Origin: Hominenteromicrobium mulieris
Lineage (GTDB): Bacteria > Bacillota > Clostridia > Oscillospirales > Acutalibacteraceae
Length of the DNA stretch: 64,000 nucleotides
NCBI RefSeq assembly: GCF_020687165.1
Contig: NZ_JAJEQC010000007.1
Direction: 5' to 3' (one strand)
Shown piece after piece: positions 17,159 through 26,300 of this stretch. The number at the start of each line of letters is the position of its first letter. The first letter of the stretch is position 1. The position numbers and the translations under genes were made by a program. The notes under the pieces are model-generated. The model saw nothing but the letters and a program-made list of their open reading frames with translations, searched no databases and had not been told where the DNA came from.

Positions 17159-19321
17159 TTAATTTTGCTGCTCTTTCGGCTTTTTCATCGTGAGGGAAAT
17201 ACGACCGCGCGCAACGTCTACGGCAAGCACCCACACGGTCACAATGTCGCCAACCTTCAAAACATCGGACGGGTGACGCACGAATTTATCAGAGATCTGC
17301 GTGATGTGCACAAGGCCGTCCTGATGCACACCGATATCGACGAATGCACCGAAATCGATGACGTTGCGCACCGTGCCGCGCATTTCCATGCCGGGCTTCA
17401 AGTCCTTCATGTCCTTGATGTCGCTGCGCAGGATGGGACTGGGCAACTCGTCACGCGGGTCGCGGCCGGGCTTTTCCAGCTCCGCGATGATGTCTTTTAA
17501 CGTCGGCTCGCCTACACCGCACTGCACGGCGAGCTTTGCGATGCCCAGCTTTTCCGCTTCCTCCTTGAGTCCCTTAAAACCGCCCTCCGGCGCTTTTTTG
17601 AGGTCATAGCCGCAGGCGGTGAGTAAAGTGCCTGCCGCATCATACGATTCCGGATGCACACCGGTGTGGTCTAAGATATTCTTGCTTTCCGGCACACGCA
17701 GAAAACCTGCGCACTGCTCGAACGCTTTCGGCCCGAGCTTCGGCACTTTTTTGATCTGCGTGCGCGTTGTGAACGCGCCGTTTTCCTGCCGATACGCGAC
17801 GATGTTCTTCGCCACGGCGGAGGAAATGCCCGCGATGTTTTCGAGCAGCGACGGTGATGCCGTGTTGAGGTCAACACCGACCGCATTCACGCAGGCTTCG
17901 ACTACGCCGCCGAGCGCTTCATCCAGACGCTTTGCGGGCATATCGTGCTGATACTGCCCCACACCGATGGCCTTCGGGTCAATCTTCACGAGCTCTGCAA
18001 GCGGATCCTGCAAGCGGTGCGCGATGGAAACGGCGCTGCGCAGCGTCAGGTCGTACTCCGGGTACTCTGCCGCCGCAAGCTTCGACGCGGAATAGACCGA
18101 CGCGCCCGCCTCGCTGACAACCATGTAATCGATATCAAGATGATTTTCGCGCAGCGTTTCGTCGGTGAAGATCTCCGTTTCCTTCGACGCCGTGCCGTTG
18201 CCGATAGCGATGAGTGTGACGCCATACTTTTTGATAAGCCTTACGAGCGTCTGTTTGGCTTCGCGCACGCGTGCCTCACTGTGCGTGGGATAAATGACGC
18301 CGGTGTCGAGTACCTTGCCCGTGGCATCGACAACGGCGACCTTGCAGCCCGTGCGGTAGCCGGGGTCAAGGCCGATGGTCACGCGGCCTTTGACGGGCGG
18401 CTGCATCAAAAGCTGACGGAGGTTTACGGAGAACACCTTAATGGCGTTGTCGCACGCTTTTTCGGTCAGCTCCGCACGAATTTCCCGCTCGATAGACGGG
18501 AAAATGAGACGGCCGTATGCGTCAACTGCGGCTTCGCGTACGACTTCGCTGCACGCGGAATTGCCCTTTACGTAAGCGGAGGTCAAGATTGCCTGCCCGC
18601 GCACGTCATCCATTTCAAGCGAAACTTTTAAAAGGCCCTCGCGCTCGCCGCGGTCCAGCGCCAGAACGCGGTGGCCTGCGATTTTTGCCGCCGGCTGAGA
18701 GAATTCATAATACATGCGATACACGGAATCCTCGTCCTTTGCGGCGCGGCTCGTGATGACGCCCTGCGCCATGGCAGCCATGCGCAGGCGGCGGCGCATA
18801 ACGGCGTCGTCGGAAATTGTCTCCGCGATGATGTCCTTCGCGCCGTTCAGTGCGTCTTCCGACGTATTAACACCATTTTCTGCGTTGACGTAACCCTCGG
18901 CGAGCTTCATCGGGTCAACACCCTTTTCCTGCGCCAGAATTTTCTTTGCAAGCGGCTCTAAGCCGCGCTCCTTTGCCATGCCGGCACGCGTTTTGCGCTT
19001 TGGGCGGAACGGGCGGTAAATATCGTCGATCTCTGCCAGCGTTGCCGCATTTATAAGGCTTTTTTCAATTTCGGGTGTCAAATTTCCCGTGCCCTCGATA
19101 AGCTCGCGCACTTCCGCCTTGCGCGTATCAAGATTGCGCAGGTACTGCAGGCGCTCGTACACCGTGCGGATGGTCTGGTCATCGAGCGATCCGTGCTCCT
19201 CTTTTCTGTACCGCGCGATAAACGGGATGGTGTTGCCTGCGTCGATGAGCTCAATGAGCTTTGCCGTTTGCTGTTCTTTTAAGTGAAACTGCGCCGCCAG
19301 CGCGGCTGCGTAATTTGTCAT
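17159..19321 (-). CDS. tex: Tex-family RNA-binding transcription accessory protein
   Basis: A 720-residue Tex protein. The order is an N-terminal helical domain, a YqgF/RNase-H-like domain (VTIGLDPGYRTGCKVAVVD, about 325-345), helix-hairpin-helix repeats (LLENIAGISSAVAKNIVAYR and KVPKLGPKAFEQCAGFLRV, about 500-550), and a C-terminal S1 domain (MEMRGTVRNVIDFGAFVDIG, about 640-710). Tex binds nucleic acid and is linked to transcription elongation and stress tolerance. The ATG at 19321 follows GGGGA; upstream frame extension lacks a ribosome site. Confidence 0.95.
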   Translation of the reverse strand: MTNYAAALAAQFHLKEQQTAKLIELIDAGNTIPFIARYRKEEHGSLDDQTIRTVYERLQYLRNLDTRKAEVRELIEGTGNLTPEIEKSLINAATLAEIDDIYRPFRPKRKTRAGMAKERGLEPLAKKILAQEKGVDPMKLAEGYVNAENGVNTSEDALNGAKDIIAETISDDAVMRRRLRMAAMAQGVITSRAAKDEDSVYRMYYEFSQPAAKIAGHRVLALDRGEREGLLKVSLEMDDVRGQAILTSAYVKGNSACSEVVREAAVDAYGRLIFPSIEREIRAELTEKACDNAIKVFSVNLRQLLMQPPVKGRVTIGLDPGYRTGCKVAVVDATGKVLDTGVIYPTHSEARVREAKQTLVRLIKKYGVTLIAIGNGTASKETEIFTDETLRENHLDIDYMVVSEAGASVYSASKLAAAEYPEYDLTLRSAVSIAHRLQDPLAELVKIDPKAIGVGQYQHDMPAKRLDEALGGVVEACVNAVGVDLNTASPSLLENIAGISSAVAKNIVAYRQENGAFTTRTQIKKVPKLGPKAFEQCAGFLRVPESKNILDHTGVHPESYDAAGTLLTACGYDLKKAPEGGFKGLKEEAEKLGIAKLAVQCGVGEPTLKDIIAELEKPGRDPRDELPSPILRSDIKDMKDLKPGMEMRGTVRNVIDFGAFVDIGVHQDGLVHITQISDKFVRHPSDVLKVGDIVTVWVLAVDVARGRISLTMKKPKEQQN

Positions 19322-19432
19322 GCTGTTTTCCCCGGCTTTCAAATTTGTGAAAGCTATCCTTTCCGTATAGACGCCCGACTTTACACACGGCAACTTTCCT
19401 TAAATGCGTATGTGTATTCCGTCAAAAAGGCA

Positions 19433-19461
19433 TTGCAATTTTGAGTTTTTCATGGTATAAT
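19433..19461 (+). promoter_or_regulatory. Promoter of the HAD gene at 19558
   Basis: TTGCAA (19433-19438), 17 nt, TATAAT (19456-19461), close to the sigma-A consensus, about 96 nt before the start. Confidence 0.7.
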
Positions 19462-19557
19462 AAACAAAAGAATGTGAATTTTACCTGAAATTCCGTCTCT
19501 ATTATAACACAAATCATCACAAAGGAAAAGCCGTGTTTGAGGCGAAGAAGATTTTTT

Positions 19558-20160
19558 ATGATTGATACCGTTATTTTTGATATTGGAAATGTGCTGACCG
19601 AATGGCACTGGCACAACAGCTTTGTGGAGTGGTTCGGCGAAGATCTTGTCGATACACTTGCAAACGCAACCGTGATGAGTCCCGAATGGGCAGAGATCGA
19701 CCGCGGCGTGCTGACAGAGGAAGAAGTTGTCGCGCTGTTGACGAAAAACGCGCCGGACTACCCGGAGCAAATCAGGCGCATTGTTCACGACAGCCACGAG
19801 CTTGTCACCGTGTACCCTTACGCGGCGGACTGGGTGCGCAATTTGAAAAAGAAAGGCTACAAGGTCTACATACTTTCAAACTTCAGCGAATTCGGCTTTA
19901 ACCGTGTGAAAGACACGTTTGATTTCCTGCCGTATGCGGACGGCGCACTCATTTCGTATGAGGTAAAGCTTGTAAAGCCGGACAGGAAAATTTACGAAAC
20001 ACTGTGCGAGCGCTTCGACATCACGCCGGAAAACGCCGTTTTCCTCGATGATAACGCGAAAAACACCGAAGCTGCGCGGGAATTTGGTCTGCACGCCATC
20101 ACGGTAGAAAACAAGGAACAGACTGACCGCGACTTGCACGTGCTCGGCGTAACATGGTAA
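19558..20160 (+). CDS. HAD-family hydrolase, haloacid-dehalogenase-like
   Basis: A 200-residue HAD protein with motif I VIFDIGNVLTEW, motif II ILSNFSE, motif III lysine in VKLVKPDRKIYE, and motif IV VFLDDNAKNTEAA. The DIGNV (not DLDGT) motif I groups it with YihX/YuxB-like members, some of which are alpha-D-glucose-1-phosphate phosphatases. ATG 19558 is chosen because the core motif starts at once; a TTG 21 nt upstream is possible. The TIM-barrel gene follows after 59 nt. Confidence 0.85.
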   Translation: MIDTVIFDIGNVLTEWHWHNSFVEWFGEDLVDTLANATVMSPEWAEIDRGVLTEEEVVALLTKNAPDYPEQIRRIVHDSHELVTVYPYAADWVRNLKKKGYKVYILSNFSEFGFNRVKDTFDFLPYADGALISYEVKLVKPDRKIYETLCERFDITPENAVFLDDNAKNTEAAREFGLHAITVENKEQTDRDLHVLGVTW

Positions 20161-20219
20161 AAATCGGCAGTGTTTGCCGATCAAGTTATTTTTTAATTCT
20201 TATTGGAGGATGAATCACT

Positions 20220-21122
20220 ATGAAACTCGGTATTATCGGTGCACCGGAAGCCAAAACACTGGTACACGCAAAAGAACTCGGACTCGACTTCGTTGAGTTT
20301 GACCTGAACCCGACTGAATTTTTCGGTCGTCCGCTGGACGAGGTCGTCAAGAACCAGGACGAGATCAAAAAGGCCATTGAAGAGACCGGCGTTGAAGTCG
20401 GCGCGGTAGGCCGCTGGGCAAGCCATATTCTGGACGAGAACGGCGACGTGATCGAAGCGGAGTGGAGCGAAGTGAAGAAAGCCATCGATTTCGGCGCAGC
20501 ACTCGGCGCAAAGCACTATCTGTGCAGCGTTGCGTATGTTCCGCAGCTTTCCTACTACAAGAACATCACCGCGGCTATTAAGGTTCTGAACCAGATCGTT
20601 TCCTACGCAAAGGAAAACGGCATGAAGTGCGGCATTGTCAACTGCATGATGGGCGGCAACTACATTCGCACGCCGGAGCAGTGGAAGCTTGTTCTGGACG
20701 AAGTTCCTGGCCTTGGCATCAAGTATGATCCGTCCCACAGCTTCGTACATGGCGGCGACAAGGGCGCATACCTCAAGGAAGGCATGGAATGGGGCGACAA
20801 GTTCGTATATTGCCACGTAAAGGGCGTTATCCAGTACGGCGACTCTCACGAGCCGTCAGAGTGGAAAAACCGCGAGTTGATGGTTCGTCACCCGGAGCTC
20901 AAGGACGAGCTGATGGGCGACTTTGCGGCAGACAGACGTTACTACGACAACCCGCCGGCAGGCATCGATTCCATCAACTGGCGCGCATTCTTCGCGGTAC
21001 TGTATCAGCACGATTATGACGGCTACCTCGCGATCGAACCGCACTCCATGACTTGGCAGGGCGAAAAAGGCGAGAAGGGCGTTAAGTACACCATTAAGTA
21101 CATTCGCGACCTTATGCTGTAA
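20220..21122 (+). CDS. Sugar phosphate isomerase/epimerase (xylose-isomerase-like TIM barrel)
   Basis: A 300-residue AP-endonuclease-2/xylose-isomerase-fold protein. It shows the typical metal-site strands: GIKYDPSHSFVHGGD (Asp/His), VYCHVKGV (His), and the terminal LAIEPHSM (Glu). Families of this fold isomerise or epimerise sugars, inosose or ketoses; the substrate is not readable. It is preceded by a good GGAGG site and may be cotranscribed with the HAD gene. A strong terminator follows 18 nt after the stop. Confidence 0.88.
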   Translation: MKLGIIGAPEAKTLVHAKELGLDFVEFDLNPTEFFGRPLDEVVKNQDEIKKAIEETGVEVGAVGRWASHILDENGDVIEAEWSEVKKAIDFGAALGAKHYLCSVAYVPQLSYYKNITAAIKVLNQIVSYAKENGMKCGIVNCMMGGNYIRTPEQWKLVLDEVPGLGIKYDPSHSFVHGGDKGAYLKEGMEWGDKFVYCHVKGVIQYGDSHEPSEWKNRELMVRHPELKDELMGDFAADRRYYDNPPAGIDSINWRAFFAVLYQHDYDGYLAIEPHSMTWQGEKGEKGVKYTIKYIRDLML

Positions 21123-21140
21123 TTTTAGCTTAATAAACGC

Positions 21141-21177
21141 AGACGGACACCGGGCATTCGGTGTCCGTCTTTTTTTA
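21141..21177 (+). terminator. Terminator after the TIM-barrel gene
   Basis: The perfect stem AGACGGACACCG / CGGTGTCCGTCT, loop GGCATT, is followed by seven Ts. Confidence 0.93.
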
Positions 21178-21187
21178 TGCAACGCAA

Positions 21188-21213
21188 AAACGGCAGCCCG
21201 CAGGCTGCCGTTT
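21188..21213 (-). terminator. Terminator of the small membrane protein gene
   Basis: On the minus strand AAACGGCAGCC / GGCTGCCGTTT is followed by TTGCG; it lies 16 nt past the stop of the 21229-21546 gene. Confidence 0.75.
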
Positions 21214-21228
21214 CGGACACATGTGAAA

Positions 21229-21546
21229 TTACTTACCCTCGTTCTCTTTATCGAGCTTCACGTTGCGGAAGTAGAGAAGCATATCGATGGTGATTTCGAT
21301 GAAGTTCAGGCAATAGAAGACCCAGCTCAAAACGAAGATCGGGCCGCTCTTGCCGATGACAAAGAACTGGATGCACTTCATCACAATGCCGGCGATGTAG
21401 CCGAGCCAGATGAAGATCTCAAACTGCAGGCTCTTGCCCTTAGCGGTTCTGGACTTTACGGATTTGTAAATGGAAAGCGGCCAGGAAAGACCGAATGCAA
21501 GGATCATTACGGTTTCCAGTATTTCAGCAATCATTTCAGGTGTCAT
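21229..21546 (-). CDS. Small membrane protein, PQ-loop/SemiSWEET-like
   Basis: A 105-residue protein with three predicted TM helices (about 7-27, 43-63, 68-92). The segment after TM1, PLSIYKSVKSRTAKGKSL, resembles a PQ-loop motif (Pro-x-x-x-x-x-Lys...Ser) as in SemiSWEET sugar transporters, and the length suits a single three-helix unit that dimerises. The assignment is by motif resemblance only. AAGGGG precedes the ATG. It is a single-gene unit between the isomerase and the fumarase operon. Confidence 0.6.
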   Translation of the reverse strand: MTPEMIAEILETVMILAFGLSWPLSIYKSVKSRTAKGKSLQFEIFIWLGYIAGIVMKCIQFFVIGKSGPIFVLSWVFYCLNFIEITIDMLLYFRNVKLDKENEGK

Positions 21547-21635
21547 GCGTTTATTCCCCTTAAACTAAATTTTCGGAATGCACTGTGCAAAAAAATCTGA
21601 AAGCTGTGCACGGCACATCCTGTTTAATATAAGCA

Positions 21636-21664
21636 AGAGCGGAACCTAACCCATAGCTCCGCTC
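21636..21664 (-). terminator. Probable end of the mdh-hdr-flx-frd-fum operon
   Basis: GAGCGGA / TCCGCTC forms a 7-bp stem 17 nt beyond the fumB stop on the minus strand, followed by TTGCTTATATT. The U-run is poor, so the call is tentative. Confidence 0.4.
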
Positions 21665-21680
21665 CTGTTATTTTTACAAC

Positions 21681-22262
21681 TTAAGCGTTCTTTTCCGCTT
21701 CATGTGCCTTGTGCTCTGCAAGGTACTCCGCGCGGCCTTCTTCGTAAAGGTTGTTGCCTTCGCTGTCGATGATGACGACGAGCGGCATATCCTCTACATA
21801 CAGCTTGCGCAGTGCCTCGGCGCCGAGATCCTCATACGCGATGAGCTCTGCCTTCTTGATGCACTTTGCGAGCAGCGCGCCTGCGCCGCCGATGGCACCG
21901 AAGTAAACGCCGTTATACTTCTTCATGGCTTCTACGACTTCCGGCAGACGAGCGCCCTTGCCGATCATGCCGCGTGCGCCCACGGACATCATGGTCGGGG
22001 CATACGCGTCCATACGGCCGCTGGTGGTAGGACCTGCGGAACCGATGACATGACCCGGCTTTGCCGGGGTCGGGCCTACGTAGTAGATCGTAGCGTCCGT
22101 AGGATCGAACGGGATCTTCTCGCCGCGTGCAAGTGCCTCGCACATTCTCTTGTGGCCGGCATCGCGAGAAGTATAGATGGTACCGGTCAGCAGAACTCTG
22201 TCACCGGCATGGAGCGTCTTTGCGAGCTCCGCAGTCAAAGGCAGTGTAATACGCTTTTCCAT
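21681..22262 (-). CDS. fumB: Fumarate hydratase class I, beta (C-terminal) subunit
   Basis: Beta subunit of a two-subunit [4Fe-4S] class I fumarase/tartrate dehydratase family enzyme, interconverting malate and fumarate. The 193-residue protein has the family blocks VLLTGTIYTSRDAGHKR, PVGSAGPTTSGRMD-type segment (GSAGPTTSGRMDAY), and GKGARLPEVVEAMKKY. It is the last gene of the operon; its start lies 1 nt after the alpha-subunit stop, with GGAGG inside the upstream gene. In context it supplies fumarate to the fumarate reductase encoded next door. Confidence 0.93.
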   Translation of the reverse strand: MEKRITLPLTAELAKTLHAGDRVLLTGTIYTSRDAGHKRMCEALARGEKIPFDPTDATIYYVGPTPAKPGHVIGSAGPTTSGRMDAYAPTMMSVGARGMIGKGARLPEVVEAMKKYNGVYFGAIGGAGALLAKCIKKAELIAYEDLGAEALRKLYVEDMPLVVIIDSEGNNLYEEGRAEYLAEHKAHEAEKNA

Positions 22263-22263
22263 T

Positions 22264-23106
22264 TTACAGCACCTCCGTCTTATGACGCGTTACATGGCAG
22301 TTGATGTTGACAGCGCACGGCATGCCGGCAATATGAGTCGGCATGGTCTCGATGTTGAGGCCGATGGCCGTCGTCTTGCCGCCGAAGCCCTGCGGGCCGA
22401 TGCCGAGCTGGTTGACCTTTTCGAGCATCTCTTTTTCAAGGTCTGCATAGAACGGGTCCGGGTTCTCGGAATCAAGCGGGCGCATGAGCGCCTTCTTTGC
22501 AAGCAGCGCTGCTTTATCAAACGTGCCGCCGATGCCTACGCCGACGACCATCGGCGGGCACGGGTTCGGGCCTGCGGTCTCTACGACCTCAAGGATAAAG
22601 TCCTTGATGCCCTGCAAGCCGGCGGACGGCTTGAACATACGGATCTGGCTCATGTTTTCGCTGCCGAAGCCCTTCGGGCCGACGGTGATTTTCACCTTGT
22701 CGCCCGGGACGATCTCGGTGTACAGCATAGCCGGGGTGTTGTCGCCGGTGTTGCCGCGGCGAACCGGGTCCTTAACAACGGACTTTCTCAGGTAGCCCTT
22801 GTCGTAACCGCGGCGCACGCCCTCGTTTACGGCTTCCGTAAGGTCGCCGCCGACGAAGTGCACGTCCTGGCCGATCTCAAGGAATACGCAGGCCATGCCG
22901 GTATCCTGGCAGATCGGAACGCACTCGTTATCTGCAATTTCAAAATTTTCGATGATATTGTCCAGAATGCCCTGTGCGATCTGGCCGTCTTCGCAGGCGC
23001 GGCAGGAGCGGATGGCGCACTTTACGTCCTCCGGCAGGTGCTCGTTTGCCGCGATGCACAGCTTCTCAACAATGTCTGTGATCTGGCTAACTTCAATTTC
23101 ACGCAT
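22264..23106 (-). CDS. fumA: Fumarate hydratase class I, alpha (N-terminal) subunit
   Basis: Alpha subunit of the class I fumarase, carrying the [4Fe-4S] cluster ligands: Cys in VPICQDTG, Cys in ETAGPNPCPP, and a C-terminal Cys in VNINCHVTRH. The product is about 280 residues, normal for the family. Two nearby ATGs (23118 and 23106) are possible; the second is 12 nt from AAAGGA and is preferred. The gene lies 28 nt after the flavoprotein gene and 1 nt before the beta subunit. Confidence 0.92.
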   Translation of the reverse strand: MREIEVSQITDIVEKLCIAANEHLPEDVKCAIRSCRACEDGQIAQGILDNIIENFEIADNECVPICQDTGMACVFLEIGQDVHFVGGDLTEAVNEGVRRGYDKGYLRKSVVKDPVRRGNTGDNTPAMLYTEIVPGDKVKITVGPKGFGSENMSQIRMFKPSAGLQGIKDFILEVVETAGPNPCPPMVVGVGIGGTFDKAALLAKKALMRPLDSENPDPFYADLEKEMLEKVNQLGIGPQGFGGKTTAIGLNIETMPTHIAGMPCAVNINCHVTRHKTEVL

Positions 23107-23134
23107 GGATTTATCCATTCCTTTCCGGAAAAAA

Positions 23135-24736
23135 TTATCTCTCGTGACGAGCGTAATGCGGCAGCAGCAGCGGGGAAACATCCTCGGATTCGATGCCTGC
23201 GCTCTTCAGCTCTTCTGCATAGTCCTCAATATGCTTGAGGGTAAGGGTGCCGAGCTCGGTCTCCTTCGCCTTTGCGGCAGCAGCCTTACCGGCGTTGCGG
23301 CCAAATACGATGATGTCGAGCAGGGAGTTGCCCATCAGACGGTTGCGGCCGTGAATGCCGCCGACAGCCTCGCCTGCAACGAGCAGGTTACTGATAGCCT
23401 TTGTGAATCCGTCGCCGCCGATCTCGAGGCCGCCGTTCTGGTAGTGGAGCGTCGGGTAAACGAGAATCGGGCTCTTGCGCATGTCGATGTCATAGTTCAT
23501 GTACATGCGCAGCATAGCCGGGATACGCTTCTCAATGGTGCCCTCGCCGCCGATCTGCTCGATCATCGGGGTATCGAGCCAAACGCCGGAGCCCAGCGGG
23601 GTGGTAACGCCCTTGTGGCGGTCTGTGCACTCGCGGATGATGGAAGCCGCAGCAACGTCGCGGGTCTCCAGCGGATGCATGAACGCTTCACCGTCCACGT
23701 TGACGAGCATTGCGCCGAGGGAGCGAACCTTCTCCGTTACGAGTGCGCCGTAGATCTGTGCCGGGAACGCAACGCCGGTCGGGTGATACTGAATGGTATC
23801 CTGATACAGCAGCGGAGCGCCTGCACGGTAGCCGAGTACAAGGCCGTCAGCCGTTGCGCCGTAATGGTTGGAGGTCGGGAAGTTCTGGTAGTGCAGACGT
23901 CCCGCACCGCCGGTGGCGATGATAACGGTCTTTGCACGTGCGACCATGTAGTCGCCGGTCTCCATGTTGAGGAGAACAGCGCCCGCTACCTGACCCTTTT
24001 CGTCCTTGATGAGCTCAACAGCAGAGGTAAACTCAACGACCGGGATGCCGCGGTTGATAACTTCGTCGCGCAGGGTACGCATGATCTCTGCACCGGAGTA
24101 GTCCTTGCAGGCGTGCATTCTCTTTCTGGAGGTGCCGCCGCCGTGGGTGGTGACCATGGTGCCGTCTTCGGTCTTATCGAACATAACGCCGAGCTCATTC
24201 AGCCACTTGATGGCGTCCGGAGCTTCCATAACAAGGCGGCGCAGCAGTTCCGGGCGGGCAGCGAAGTGGCCGCCGCCGAACGCGTCGAGGTAATGCTGAA
24301 CCGGGGAATCGTTCTCTTTATCGGCAGCCTGAATGCCGCCTTCTGCCATCATCGTGTTCGCATCACCGATGCGCAGCTTTGTCACGATCATGACCTTCGC
24401 ACCTGCGTTGTCCGCCTCAATAGCTGCGGAAGCACCCGCGCCGCCGCCGCCGATGATGAGCACGTCGGTGTCGTAATCGATCTTCGTCAGATCGATCGGG
24501 TGGTGGAGCAAACGGCTGTTGGAGTGCAGCAGATGGCCAAGCTCCTTCGGTACCTTCTCACCCTTGTTCGGGCCGATCTTAATGGTATCGAAGCCGTCTT
24601 CTCTGTAATCAGGATGGTACGCCTTCAGAAGGGCATCCTTTTCTTCTGCGGTCATACGTCTGGGTTCCATGCCCAGGCGTTCCTGTCTGGTTGCCTCTAC
24701 TTTTTTGACAGAGGCAAGCATTTCCGGTGTAAACAT
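23135..24736 (-). CDS. Fumarate reductase/succinate dehydrogenase flavoprotein subunit, soluble type
   Basis: A 533-residue FAD protein that should reduce fumarate to succinate. The FAD fold DVLIIGGGGAGASAA starts near residue 91, after an unusual N-terminal extension of about 88 residues. Active-site segments QYHPTG and ETRDVAAASI and the C-terminal HGRNRLMGNSLLD are present. The His that binds FAD covalently in membrane SdhA/FrdA (SHT motif) is replaced by ANTMMAEGG, so FAD is probably non-covalent, as in L-aspartate oxidase and thiol:fumarate reductase. No membrane-anchor gene is nearby. The gene lies 13 nt after its iron-sulfur partner. Confidence 0.9.
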   Translation of the reverse strand: MFTPEMLASVKKVEATRQERLGMEPRRMTAEEKDALLKAYHPDYREDGFDTIKIGPNKGEKVPKELGHLLHSNSRLLHHPIDLTKIDYDTDVLIIGGGGAGASAAIEADNAGAKVMIVTKLRIGDANTMMAEGGIQAADKENDSPVQHYLDAFGGGHFAARPELLRRLVMEAPDAIKWLNELGVMFDKTEDGTMVTTHGGGTSRKRMHACKDYSGAEIMRTLRDEVINRGIPVVEFTSAVELIKDEKGQVAGAVLLNMETGDYMVARAKTVIIATGGAGRLHYQNFPTSNHYGATADGLVLGYRAGAPLLYQDTIQYHPTGVAFPAQIYGALVTEKVRSLGAMLVNVDGEAFMHPLETRDVAAASIIRECTDRHKGVTTPLGSGVWLDTPMIEQIGGEGTIEKRIPAMLRMYMNYDIDMRKSPILVYPTLHYQNGGLEIGGDGFTKAISNLLVAGEAVGGIHGRNRLMGNSLLDIIVFGRNAGKAAAAKAKETELGTLTLKHIEDYAEELKSAGIESEDVSPLLLPHYARHER

Positions 24737-24749
24737 GGCTATACCCTCC

Positions 24750-25424
24750 TTATTTCTCGATCTCTCTGTTGTTATAGAGCTCCTGCATCTCGGTGATCGG
24801 CTTCTGCATGATCTGCTCAATCAGCTCGTCGTATGCACCCTCGTGGATCTCTTCAACACGCTTTGTCAGGTGCTTGCTCTCCGGCTCGATGTACTTGCCG
24901 GTGAGACGTCTTGCCAGCAGGCCGACCATCGGGTGAGAGATGCCCGCGGGACATCTGACGGTGCAGCAGCCGCAGCTTACGCAGTCGAAGGACTCTTCTG
25001 CGCACTTTTCAAGCTCGCCGCGCTGTGCGTATGCAATGTACTGCATAACGTTCAGGTTCTGCGTGCAGGCCTTTGTGCAGGCGTTGCAGCCAATGCAGCT
25101 GTAAATTTCCGGATAAAGCTCCATCATGATCTGCTGGTTCGGCTTGATCTCGTTGATGTCATAAGTACGCTTGTCTGTGGGGAAGAACGGAATGCTTGCA
25201 ACATACATGCCCTCCTGCACCTGTGTCTGGCAGGCAAGGCAGGTCTTCAGCTCGTTCACACCCTTAATGCGGTAGATAGTTGCGCAGGCGCCGCAGAAAC
25301 CGTGACGGCAGCCGCAGCCTCTTTTCAGCGTATAACCGGCATACTCCATAGCGGTCATAATCGTGAGGTCTGCGGGGACGCTGTACTTCTTACCGAAAAA
25401 ATATACATTTACCATATTTTCCAT
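24750..25424 (-). CDS. Fumarate reductase iron-sulfur subunit
   Basis: A 224-residue SdhB/FrdB-like protein. The N-terminal domain carries a [2Fe-2S] motif (CGCRHGFCGAC, then CLAC at about 37-65). The C-terminal half has CIGCNACTKAC and, further on, CVSCGCCTVRC, giving ligands for two [4Fe-4S] or mixed clusters. It has no membrane anchor partner here. It would relay electrons from the Hdr/Flx complex to the flavoprotein. In methanogen TfrB an equivalent domain is fused to an HdrB-like CCG domain; here HdrB is a separate gene in the same operon. Confidence 0.88.
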   Translation of the reverse strand: MENMVNVYFFGKKYSVPADLTIMTAMEYAGYTLKRGCGCRHGFCGACATIYRIKGVNELKTCLACQTQVQEGMYVASIPFFPTDKRTYDINEIKPNQQIMMELYPEIYSCIGCNACTKACTQNLNVMQYIAYAQRGELEKCAEESFDCVSCGCCTVRCPAGISHPMVGLLARRLTGKYIEPESKHLTKRVEEIHEGAYDELIEQIMQKPITEMQELYNNREIEK

Positions 25425-25442
25425 GTTACGCCAACCCCTTTC

Positions 25443-26300
25443 TTAATACTCGTTCGGCAGCTCGTCGATCTCGTCGCAGCGGAACACCGGGCCGTCCTTG
25501 CAGACGTACTTGGAACCGATGTTGCAGCGGCCGCACTTGCCGATGCCGCACTTCATGCGCAGCTCCAGCGTGGTGTAGACCTGTTCTTTCGAGAAGCCCA
25601 TTTCAATCAGCGATGCTAAGCAGAATTTGATCATGATCGGAGGTCCGCAAAGCAGCGCCGTTTTGTTTGTATCGAAGCCGAGCTCCTTGAGGTATGCCGG
25701 AACAAAGCCGACGTGGCCGTCCCAGCCCTCCTGCTCGCGGTCGATCGTGAGATATACGTTCACGCCTTCCGTCTTCATCCATACGTCCTGAATTTCCTTC
25801 AGCTGTACAAGGTCGTCCTTGGAACGGGAACCGTACAGAATATCTACGGTGCCGTAATCACTGCGGTTGTCGAGCACGTAGTTGATGACAGAACGCAACG
25901 GTGCAAGACCGATGCCGCCGGCGATAAAGAGCAGGTTCTTGCCCTTTAATTTGTCTTCTACCGGGAAATGGTTGCCGTACGGGCCGCGCACGGTAATCTC
26001 ATCGCCCACCTCAAGGCTGTGCAGGTAGTCTGTAAGCTGACCGCACTTCTTGATGCTGAATTCCTGGTATTCTTTGTTCGTCGGCGAAGAGGTGATGGAG
26101 AACATACCCTCGCTGACGCCCGGTGCGCACAGCATAGCGCACTGGCCGGGCATATGCTCGAAGAGCTTGCCGCCCTCCGGCGCATTGACGCGGAACGTCT
26201 TGACGTCCGGGGTCTCCTCACGGATGTCCGTGATGACGCCGACCTGCGGGATCAGAACGTCTTTTACATAGTTATCATGGCAATGACAGGTATCACTCAT
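25443..26300 (-). CDS. flxA: FAD/NAD(P)H oxidoreductase subunit FlxA-like
   Basis: A 285-residue protein of the ferredoxin-NADP reductase fold, related to dihydroorotate dehydrogenase electron-transfer subunit and AsrB. FAD-binding strands lie at about 50-105 (GMFSITSSPTNK), the NAD site at LLFIAGGIGLAPLRSV, and a C-terminal [2Fe-2S] motif at CGIGKCGRCNIG..C. In Desulfovibrio, FlxA is the NADH entry point of FlxABCD-HdrABC. ATG 26300 follows AAAGGAGG and overlaps the stop of the flxB gene by 8 nt. Confidence 0.85.
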   Translation of the reverse strand: MSDTCHCHDNYVKDVLIPQVGVITDIREETPDVKTFRVNAPEGGKLFEHMPGQCAMLCAPGVSEGMFSITSSPTNKEYQEFSIKKCGQLTDYLHSLEVGDEITVRGPYGNHFPVEDKLKGKNLLFIAGGIGLAPLRSVINYVLDNRSDYGTVDILYGSRSKDDLVQLKEIQDVWMKTEGVNVYLTIDREQEGWDGHVGFVPAYLKELGFDTNKTALLCGPPIMIKFCLASLIEMGFSKEQVYTTLELRMKCGIGKCGRCNIGSKYVCKDGPVFRCDEIDELPNEY

